DNA from: Notamacropus eugenii
Lineage: Eukaryota; Chordata; Mammalia; Diprotodontia; Macropodidae
Assembly (NCBI RefSeq): GCF_028372415.1
Contig: NC_092875.1
Coordinates: 229,127,136-229,191,135 of the forward strand
DNA: 64,000 nucleotides
Direction: 5' to 3'
The translations under genes and the position numbers were made by a program. Each line of letters starts with the position of its first letter. The stretch's first letter is position 1. Under the pieces are notes generated by a model. It did no database searches. It was not told where the DNA came from and worked only from the letters and a program-made list of their open reading frames with translations. Of the stretch, positions 56,306-64,000 are shown one piece after another.

Positions 56306-57424
56306 TTTGTACTGAAGTACTCAGTGGTTGTCTGGTGGTCTGAAAAAGGCCACAGCACCAAGAGAGTCTGGCTCACTGATAGCCATTAGCAAAGGGTGTG
56401 GGGATCATGGGATCATAGAAAGAATCCAAGGTATATTTCTGACTGCCTACCCCTAAGACTCAGCAAGCACAATTACCAATCAGGCAACTTCTGCAGATTG
56501 TTATCTGAAATCATTTCAGAATACAAGTTGAAAGCATCACAAAAGTTGACCAGATTTCTTTTTGCATAGGTTGTCACATGAAGAGCAACTGAGTTTTTTC
56601 CACACTAGTGTACCAACTTTGGATCAGCTGTTGGCACCCGCTGGACTCAGGACATCCCAGGACTATATCTGGCAGCTGCTGGAATACCCAGAAACATAAG
56701 TAAAAGCAGTCAGTCACTGCTTTCTTTTTTGCTGTTATGACCAAATATATTCCAAGCTTGAAAAAACAATTTATTCTGTTGCTCTGAGAGCTACACCAGA
56801 CAGCTCCTGGGCTATTTTTCCTCTGGCTGACTCACTCAGAATTCTTTGTAGTTTCTTTTTTTTATTTGTTTGCTGCTCTGTGGTGGTTTTTCCTTAGCCT
56901 TTAGCTTCCCTTAATGTTCCTTTCTTTTCCTTCTTGTCACCACCTAAAAAAACAGGATACCCTCCTTTGGAAAGGAGCAAGGCCAACTTTTGGGATTAGC
57001 TCACTGGGCAATTCAATTCATCTCAAGCTACATATTTGCTAAAAGTCCCTTCTAATGGACAGGAAAACTGTATAATTGCATGGATCACATAAACCATCTC
57101 TCTTTATTCCCGCGGACTCTAAGGATAACTATGAGAGATTCACATTCTTGAAAATTTGTGTATTCTTCTCTTGGACCTGATAGATCCAACAACTGAATAC
57201 TTTGATAGTTCCTGAAGTCAGAGGGAAAAGCAAATAAGGTTTCTAAACAGAAGGCCATTGAGCTTAGCTTGAGTAGCAGTCACCTCTAGATGTATCAGAG
57301 AATATAACCAAACAGAACAAGGAATTAGTGTGCCTAACTAGGGGGACTGAAATATATTTCTATTAAGGAAGAGTCCTCCTCGTATCCTTTGGTCTACTAG
57401 CCCAAGTGATATTTCTATAATGTT
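56306..57424. other. No recognised feature
   Basis: About 1.1 kb of single-copy or unclassified sequence. No coding signal is seen. Confidence 0.35.
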
Positions 57425-57605
57425 TTAAGAATTATAAAGGCACTTTTCATAACAATCCTGAGCTGGTTTATTTGAGTATTCATCTCCCTATTTTATAGAT
57501 GAAGAGACAGAAGCTCAGAAAAGTGAAATGATTTCCCCATGGTCACACAGCTAGTAAGTGTGAGAGAGAAGACTTGAACCCCAGCCTTCTGACTCCAGCA
57601 CTACA
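57425..57605 (-). repeat. MIR-type SINE, antisense
   Basis: 'tttatagatgaagagacaga', 'catggtcacacagctagtaa', 'gacttgaaccccagccttct', 'gactccagcactacac'. Confidence 0.85.
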
Positions 57606-57935
57606 CAATTGGTCAGACTTGACTTCTATGCTACAGTCACAGTCATACTCTGCTCTACCTTCTGTCCTCCTTGACTTTCTTTAATAAAATCCTGTCTTCT
57701 ACAGGAAGCCTTCTTCAACTCCTCTTAATTCTAATGGCTACCCTGTTATTTCTTATTTATTCTAGATATGGCTTATTTTGTATATATTTGTTTGCATGCT
57801 GCCTCCCCCCATTAGATTTTGAACTCTCTGATGGCAGAGATTGTCTTTTGCCTCTTCTTTGTATCCCCAGTGTTTTAGAATAGCATTTGGCATATAGTAG
57901 GCACTTAATAAATGCTTGTTGATTGATGAGAGACA
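57606..57935 (+). repeat. L2 3' end, sense
   Basis: 'aggaagccttcttcaactcc', 'ctgatggcagagattgtctt', 'ggcatatagtaggcacttaa' and 'taaatgcttgttgattgatg'. Confidence 0.8.
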
Positions 57936-58159
57936 GTACCAATTAATACTCTGAATTTGGGACCCCCATCTTAGAGCAATCACCTTGTCTAAGTCTGATA
58001 AGGATGTTATCCAAAAGTGGTAAAAGGTTGCCTTTCCATCTCCTTCACAATGAAGATCGTTAAGCAGAGGATAAATGAATGAATGAATATATTTAATGAG
58101 TGTCTTCAAGACTCAGGAATTAGATAATCAACAAAATAGAGGACTAGAAATATTCTTCA

Positions 58160-59196
58160 AGAAGTTCTTGAATTCAAAGTTTTAGAAACAACTGTTGAAT
58201 ATTGTTCTTGCAACTAGGAAATAAGAAATACAGGTAATGGGGTATAGAAATTTATCTTGCTCTACAGGACAAAAGAGAAGATGGGGATAAGGGAAGGGAG
58301 GGATGTTAGAAGGGAGGACACATTGGTGATAAGGGTAATTAGAATGCTCGGCGTTTTGGGGTAGGGGTAGGGGAGAAATGGGGAGAAAATTTGGAACCCA
58401 AAATTTTGTGGAAATGAATGTTGAAAACTTAAATAAATAAATTTAAATACCAAAAAAAAAAAAAAACCCAAACCCAAATGGGGTCATGAAGAGTCTTGGT
58501 TTGGTATAAATGGCTGTGCTAAAGACCTTTGTACCAGCTTAAGAACCTTTTTGCTCTGCCTAAAAATGTATCTCTTTATGTCTACCTGATCTGACCCAAA
58601 CTCTGGGTCATGTATCTCAGGAGAAACTATGTATATCATCTTTGGAATTATGAGATACACATCCATTACCTACTGATGATATGCGTCACACTCTTTTGAG
58701 TGGATAAATAAACTGCAGTGTACCTGTTAAAAAAAAAAAAGACTGAGTGAAAGGAGCAGAACCAGGAGAACTTTGTGCACAGCAATGACCACAGTGTGCG
58801 AGAGTTTTTTCTGGTAGACTTGGAATTTTGTAATAACGCAAGAACTTCTTATAAAAAAAAAAATCCCAATGGTGGTTCTCAAGGCAAAATGCCTTCCACA
58901 CTCAGAGAAAGAAATATGGAAGCCATTCACAAAATGTAGATCATGTTTGTGTATGTGTATGTATTTGTGTATCATGTTTTGATTTGTTATATGATTTCTT
59001 TCATTTATTCTAGTCTGACTGCATAGCATGACTATAGTGAAAATATATTCAATAGGAAAGTATATGTAGAATCTATACAGAATTGTATGCAGTCGTGGGG
59101 AGGGAGGGGGGTAATGGGGGGTAGGTGTGGGGGGGGATAAAATCTCAATTGTATGGCAGTGATTGTTAAACATTAAAAAATAAAAAAAATAAAAAA
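58160..59196 (+). mobile_element. Chimeric retro-insertion: HAL1 3'UTR + unknown segment + L1 3' end
   Basis: One 14-bp duplication agaaatattcttca (58146-58159 and 59197-59210) encloses three joined segments. First comes HAL1-type 3'UTR (58160-58450) with its AATAAA and A-run (58451-58466). Second is 270 bases of unrelated sequence with TATAAA-like and AATAAA motifs, ending in an A-run (58728-58740). Third is an L1 3' end (58740-59190: 'gaaaggagcagaaccaggag', G-rich stretch, 'ggcagtgattgttaaacatt', A-rich tail). A 5'-truncated read-through transcript that used the polyadenylation site of a downstream L1 copy (3' transduction) explains it most simply. Nested insertions into A-tails are the alternative. 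Confidence 0.65.
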
Positions 59197-59474
59197 AGAA
59201 ATATTCTTCAGTCTCTACGAAATCTCAGAAATTTCCCAAAAGAGGAATTATGCATCAAAGGATTTTTAACAAAAGGCAGGAATTTGAACCATTCCTTCAA
59301 AAATAAATACTAGATGAGATTTTTCTACTTGAAAACACCTCAAAGAATAAGAAATGTAAGTAAACACAACAAATGAAAAAACAAGTAACAAAATAACTAT
59401 TCCATTTCTGGAGATTATTTTTCTTTTCTAAAAAATTATTATTTATCTTTGACATTCTTTTCTCTTTAAATTTT

Positions 59475-59612
59475 GAGAAGGCAAGCAAAATGAGGAAATA
59501 ATGAAATAAAAAAGAGTGAAATGAGTAGAATCAAGAGAAGGCTGTATACAGTAATAGCAATATTGTTTTAAGAACAACTTCGAATGAATAAGTCATTTTG
59601 ACTATTATAAAT
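59475..59612 (+). repeat. L1 3'UTR fragment, sense
   Basis: 'gagtgaaatgagtagaatca', 'agagaaggctgtatacagta', 'atagcaatattgttttaaga'. It is broken off by the RTE-derived SINE that follows. Confidence 0.7.
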
Positions 59613-59614
59613 AC

Positions 59615-59815
59615 CTGTTGCTGTGTGTCCTTTGTTCTTGAAGAGGACCATCACATCAGGAAAGTGATACTATGACTGCAAGTGAGTTGGATTTAAGTGA
59701 GGAAGGGCTGTGCAAAGTCCCCAGCCTCACTTACTTCTATAGTGTTATCTGGGTTCAGTGGTAAGATACAGATCAGGATGACCGGAGATGGCCCCAGATA
59801 TCGTTGGAGACTGTG
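59615..59815 (-). repeat. RTE-derived SINE or 3' end, antisense
   Basis: 'tgtcctttgttcttgaagag', 'gaccatcacatcagg', 'gagttggatttaagtgagga', 'gctgtgcaaagtccccagcc', 'gtggtaagatacagatcagg', the reverse of the element at 22590. Confidence 0.8.
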
Positions 59816-59919
59816 GCTTTTTTTAAGCTAAAGTCTTTTCCAGATCTCAGTTTTGCTGAGGCAATACATATTCAGTAATTAAGGTTAGGTAAGAAATGAG
59901 GCAAAGAATGTCCTCTTTT

Positions 59920-60762
59920 GCTCGGCGGAGCCAAGATGGCGGAGTAGAAAGACGCACATACACATAGCTCCGAACCCACAACCCACAGATCGGCTACAGG
60001 GTAGCAACTCACGGTGAATTCTGCACCCAGAGGCCACGGAATATTGGAGCGAGGGAGATTTCTGTTCCAGAGAGACCAGCGGACCTCTCGCGGGGGGTCT
60101 TTCGCGCTGCGGACTGGGTGCCAGGACTGGGAGCAGGGGGCAGCCCTGCAGCAGCCGTGGCACCGAGAGGAAGAGATCCCGGCAGGCTTTGGGGACGGGA
60201 TCTCCAGTGGCCACGTGGGTCCCTCCACCCACAGAGGGACCTGCAAACCTCTCACAAAAGGTCCGTCGCGCTGCGGACGCGGAGCCCAGCCCAGACCTGC
60301 TGCGGCCACAGCACCAAGAGAAACAGACCCGAGCAGACTTCAGGGACGGGATCCCCAGCGGCCGCACAAGTCCCTCTGCCCACAGGTGACGGGGGTCGGT
60401 GAGAGAGTCTCTTTGGCGGGTCGAGAGGGGAGTGGGGTGCCCCCATGATTCGGGGCCCCCCCCCGGGAGGTAGAAGCTGAGAGGTGGCTGCAGACAGGGG
60501 CTCCCCAAGTGGGTGGGAGCCTGGATCCATTGTGGAAGGTCTGTGCATAAACCCCCTGAGGGAACTGAGCCTGAGAGGAGGCCCTGCCCAGACCTGACTA
60601 CCTGAACTTAATTCTCACACTGAATAGCAGCCCTGCCCCCGCCAAAAGCCCTAAGGCGGGAAGCAGCATTTGAATCTCAGTCCCCAAACGCTGGCTGGGA
60701 GGACCAGGAGGCAAGGTGGGTGTGAGGAGAATATTCAGAGGTCAAGTCACTGGCTGGGGAAA
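59920..60762 (+). promoter_or_regulatory. HAL1 5'UTR with YY1-like motif and tandem monomers
   Basis: This leader is CpG-rich, unlike anything nearby. The motif CCAAGATGGCGG (59931-59942) lies about 12 bases from the element's first base, the same place as the YY1 site that sets the start of transcription in human L1. Two diverged tandem units follow, each with '...cctctc...', 'cgcgctgcggac', 'gggacgggatc' and 'cccacag' in the same order. Tandem promoter monomers are known from mouse L1. Promoter activity is inferred. Confidence 0.65.
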
Positions 60763-61851
60763 ATGCCCAGAAAAGGGAAAAGAAATAAGACTATTGAAGG
60801 CTACTTTCTTGGAGAACAGACATTTCCTCCCTTCCTTTCTGATGAGGAAGAACAATGCTTACCATCAGGCAAAGACACAGAAGGCAAGGCATCTGTGTCC
60901 CAGCCCACCCAATGGGCTCAGGCCATGGAAGAGCTCAAAAAGAATTTTGAAAATCAAGTTAGAGAGGTGGAGGAAAAACTGGGAAGAGAAATGAGAGAGA
61001 TGAAAGAGAAGCATGAAAAGCAGATCAGCTCCCTGCTAAAGGAGAACCAAAAAAATGTTGAAGAAAATAACACCTTGAAAACTAGCCTAACTCAATTGGC
61101 AAAAGAGGTTCAAGAAGCCAATGAGGAGAAGAATGATTTCAAAAGCAGAATTAGCCAAATGGAAAAGGAGATTCAAAAGCTCACTGAAGAAAATAGTTCT
61201 TTCAAAACTAGAATGACACAGATGGACGCTAAGGATTTTGTGAGAAAGCGAGATATCACAGAACATAGCGAGAAGATTGGAAAAATGGAAGATAATGTGA
61301 ACTATCTCATGGGAAAAACAACTGACCTGGAAAATAGATTCAGGAGAGACAATGTAAAAATTTTGGGACTACCTGAAAACCATGATCAAAAGAAGAGCCT
61401 AGACATCATCTTCCATGAAATTATCAAGGAAAACTGCCCGGAGATTCTAGAACCAGAGGGCAAAATAAATATTCAAGGAATCCACAGAACACCGCATGAA
61501 AGAGATCCAAAAAGAGAAACTCCTAGGAACATTGTGGCCAAATTCCAGAATTCCCAGGTCAAGGAGAAAATATTGCAAGCAACTAGAAAGAAACAATTTA
61601 AGTATTGTGGAAATACAATCAGGATAACACAAGATCTAGCACCCTCTACATTAAGGGATCGAAGGGAATGGAATAGGATATTCCAGAAGTCAAAGGAACT
61701 AGGACTAAAACCAAGAATCACCTACCCAGCAAAACTGAGTATAATACTTCAGGGGAAAAATTGGTCTTTCAACGAAATAGAGGATTTTCAAATTTTCTTG
61801 ATGAAAAGACCAGAGCTGAAAAGAAAATTTGACTTTCAAACACAAGAATGA
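60763..61851 (+). CDS. L1-type ORF1 protein of HAL1, 362 aa, intact
   Basis: ORF1 proteins are trimeric RNA-binding chaperones that coat LINE RNA in cytoplasmic ribonucleoprotein particles. This frame is open from the start MPRKGKRNKTIEGYF (the same start is conserved in the copies at 16407 and 33446, so the in-frame upstream methionine at 60670 is not preferred) to the stop at 61849-61851. Regions: a short N-terminal tail with an acidic patch DEEE (27-30); a long coiled coil, about residues 52-190, with heptads such as MEELKKNFENQVREVEEKL; an RRM-like domain from about 195 (RDNVKILGLPE at 195-205, PRNIVAKFQNSQVKEKIL at 254-271); and a C-terminal domain with KPRITYPAKLSI (316-327). Length is close to other L1 ORF1 proteins (about 340-370). 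No second ORF follows, which is unusual for a LINE and defines the HAL1 class. Confidence 0.9.
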   Translation: MPRKGKRNKTIEGYFLGEQTFPPFLSDEEEQCLPSGKDTEGKASVSQPTQWAQAMEELKKNFENQVREVEEKLGREMREMKEKHEKQISSLLKENQKNVEENNTLKTSLTQLAKEVQEANEEKNDFKSRISQMEKEIQKLTEENSSFKTRMTQMDAKDFVRKRDITEHSEKIGKMEDNVNYLMGKTTDLENRFRRDNVKILGLPENHDQKKSLDIIFHEIIKENCPEILEPEGKINIQGIHRTPHERDPKRETPRNIVAKFQNSQVKEKILQATRKKQFKYCGNTIRITQDLAPSTLRDRREWNRIFQKSKELGLKPRITYPAKLSIILQGKNWSFNEIEDFQIFLMKRPELKRKFDFQTQE

Positions 61852-62889
61852 AGAGAACCATGAAAAGGTGAACAGCAAAGAGAAGTCATAAGGGACTTAC
61901 TAAAGTTGAACTGTTTACATTCCTACATGGAAAGACAATATTTGTAACTCTTGAAACATTTCAGTATCTGGGTACTGGGTGGGAGTACACACACACATAT
62001 GCACACACGCACACATACATAGAGACAGAGTGCACAGAGTGAATTGAAGAGGATGGGATCATATCCTAAAAAAAAAAAATGAAATCAAGCAGTGAGAGAG
62101 AAATATTGGGAGGAGAAAGGGAGAAATTGAATGGGGCAAATTATCTCTCATAAAAGAGGCAAGCAAAAGACTCATTAGTGGAGGGATAAAGAGGGGAGGC
62201 GAGAGAAAAACATGAGGTCTACTCTCATCACATTCCACTAAAGGAAAGAATAAAATGCACACTCATTTTGATAGGAAAACCTATCTCACAATACAGCAGA
62301 GTGGGGGACAAGGGCACAAGCAGGGTGGGGGGGAGGATAGAGGGGAGGGCATGGGGAGGAGAATGCAATCCGAGGTCAACACTCATGGGGAGGGACAGAA
62401 TCAAAAGAGAGAATAGAAGTAATGGGGGGCAGGATAGGATGGAGGGAAATATAGTTAGTCCTATACAACACAACTATTATGGAAATCATGTGTAAAACTA
62501 CACAGATTTGGCCTATATTGAATTGTTTGCTTTCCAAAGGGAAGGGGTGGAGAGGGAGGGAGCTAAAGAAGTTGGAACTCAAAGTGTTAGGATCAACTGT
62601 AATGTTCTTACCACTAGGAAATAAGAAATACAGGTTAAGGGGTAAAGAAAGCTATCTGGCCCTACAGGACAAAAGAGAAGACGGAGACAAGGGCAGAGAG
62701 GGATGATAGAAGAGAGAGCAGACTGATCACAGGGGCAGTTAGAATGCTTGGGTCTGGGGGGGGGGGGATAAAAGGCGAGAAAATTTGTAACCCAAAATGT
62801 TGTGAAAATAAATGTTAAAAGTTAAATTAAAAAAAAAAATGTCCTCTTTTATCTAGTCAAAAAAAAATTATCAACTTCGGAGTATAAGA

Positions 62890-63185
62890 CCCTTTAACAT
62901 GAAAAAAAAACCATTATCTGCACCCAGAGAAAGAACTAATAAATAGAAGTATGGATAGAATGATTTTACATATGTATACATTTGTGTCTAATGGTAGCCA
63001 TCTCTAGGGCAGGGTGTGGGTAGGAAAGAAAAAAAGAAAATTACATGAAAATTTACATTATATTTACAAGGAATAGCAATTTATACATAATAAATTTGTA
63101 GTTTTGTTGCATTCATCTTTTTTAAAATTATACTATGTTATGGAAATTCTTGTTTTATTCCATAAATTAAAAATAAAATTTAAAA
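62890..63185 (+). repeat. L1 3'UTR, sense
   Basis: 'gcacccagagaaagaactaa', 'ggtagccatctctagggcag', 'gtagttttgttgcattcatc', then the terminal 'cttgttttattccataaatt' A-rich tail. Confidence 0.75.
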
Positions 63186-63189
63186 AAAC

Positions 63190-64000
63190 ATACATATAAA
63201 ATCATAGCAAAACGTATTTCCATATTAGTCATATTGCAAAAATCAAAGAAAAAAGAAATTGAGAAAGAGATACTTCAATTTGTACTCAGAATTCATCAGT
63301 TCTATCTCTGATAGTGAATAGCATTTTTCATCATGACTTCTTTGGATCTGTCTTGAATTATATTGATCAGAGTGGTCAAGTCTTCCACAGTTAATCATCA
63401 TTACAAAATTGCTATTACTATGTACAATGTTCTCCTGGTTCTTCTCACTTTGCATCAGTTCATAAAAGTCATGCTAAGTTTTTTTTAAACCAACCCCCCC
63501 CAAATCATTTTTTATAGTGCAATAGTATCATGATCATGTGACACAACTCGTTCATCCATTCCCCAATGAATGAGTATCCCTTTAGTTTCCAATTCTTTGC
63601 AGCTACAAAAAGAGTTTCTATAAATATTTTTGTACATGTAAACCATTTTCCTTTTTCTTTGATCTCTTTGGGATAAAGATCTAGTAGTGATATTACTGGG
63701 TCAAAGGGCATGCATAGTTTTATAGCCCTTTGGGCATAGTTCCAAATTGTTGGAATGTCCAAATCATTCCAGAATGATTGGACTAGTTCAACACCCCATC
63801 AGTGGTTCATTGTTGTGCCTTTTTTCCCTCTTCCCCTCCAGCATTTGTCATTTCTGATATATGTGAGGTGATACCACAAAGTTGTTTTATGTGCATTTTT
63901 CTAATCAATAGGAGTAGAGGATTTTTTCATAAGACTATAGATATTCTGAGTTTTTCTTCTGAAAACTGCTTGTTCATATCCTTTGATCAATTGGGTAATG
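63190..64000 (-). repeat. L1 3'UTR and ORF2 end, antisense, runs off the window
   Basis: Reversed L1 from its 3'UTR ('gttctcctggttcttctcac') through ORF2 C-terminus ('catccattccccaatgaatg', 'gatattactgggtcaaaggg', 'ccttttttccctcttcccct', 'catatcctttgatcaattgg') to the right edge. Several frameshifts are present, and the 85-codon frame at 63505-63762 is an ORF2 remnant. Confidence 0.85.

Larger units (their letters stand above)
59920..62837 (+). mobile_element. HAL1 (ORF1-only L1), full length, ORF1 intact, young
   Basis: A complete 2.9-kb insertion flanked by a perfect 13-bp duplication aatgtcctctttt (59907-59919 and 62838-62850). Parts in order: a CpG-rich 5'UTR (59920-60762) starting with 'ccaagatggcggagtag' at +12 (YY1-like), with two tandem ~150-160 bp units (about 60070-60232 and 60233-60384); intact ORF1 (60763-61851); and a 3'UTR (61852-62825) with CA/TA repeats, a G-run at 62757-62769, AATAAA near 62806 and an A-tail. 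There is no trace of ORF2. The same layout occurs in three other copies in the window, so this is a family structure and not a private deletion. It must rely on a reverse transcriptase in trans, presumably that of L1. Perfect duplication, retained CpGs and an open ORF1 indicate recent insertion. Confidence 0.93.

Noticed and set aside
60014-60548. GC-rich frames on both strands as a host promoter or gene near 60 kb
   Set aside because: They lie wholly inside the HAL1 5'UTR, between the element's start and its ORF1. The CpG content belongs to the transposon.

Overview
The window reads as AT-rich intergenic or intronic DNA from a marsupial nuclear genome. The evidence is the repeat content: marsupial-type L1 and ORF1-only 'half-L1' (HAL1) elements, an RTE-type LINE with the ...ggacaacaac tail, many tRNA-derived CORE-type SINEs (MIR/MAR1/THER-like) and old L2, CR1/L3 and hAT remnants. 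The species cannot be fixed from the sequence. No complete host protein-coding gene is visible. The only intact open frame I can support is the ORF1 of one HAL1 element.

Layout. Bases 1-1060 are single-copy. Bases 1060-2640 form a CpG island with CGG, (TCC)n and G-rich tracts, very probably a promoter. Its best splice signal is a consensus donor on the minus strand (exon end at 1519), so the gene it serves probably runs leftward out of the window. Bases 2640-12600 are single-copy DNA with SINE, L2, CR1/L3 and hAT fragments, a BTF3 processed pseudogene lodged in an L1, and a full-length 7SL RNA retrocopy. Bases 12590-18405 are an L1/HAL1 cluster with a solo LTR. Bases 18400-32270 are older L2, CR1, L1 and RTE-derived material with an RPL23A pseudogene and an internally deleted L1. 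Bases 32755-35566 are a complete but decayed HAL1. Bases 36900-38010 hold a long L2 fragment. Bases 40540-45642 are an RTE LINE split by an L1 and by a tailless RAN retrocopy. Bases 45700-57930 are old repeats and single-copy DNA. Bases 58160-59196 are a chimeric retro-insertion under a single target-site duplication. Bases 59920-62837 are a full-length young HAL1 with intact ORF1, and an antisense L1 runs off the right edge.

The most interesting theme is the ORF1-only L1 lineage. There are four HAL1 copies with the same layout (GC-rich 5'UTR, ORF1, then directly an L1-like 3'UTR without ORF2). One keeps a full ORF1 and a perfect 13-bp target duplication, and its 5'UTR carries a YY1-like start motif and tandem ~150-bp units. 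These elements need a reverse transcriptase supplied in trans. The same window also holds retrocopies of 7SL RNA, BTF3, RPL23A and RAN mRNAs, so it records heavy trans-mobilisation by LINE machinery. Boundaries given without a stated duplication are approximate (tens of bases), and family names are from memory of consensus features, not a database search.
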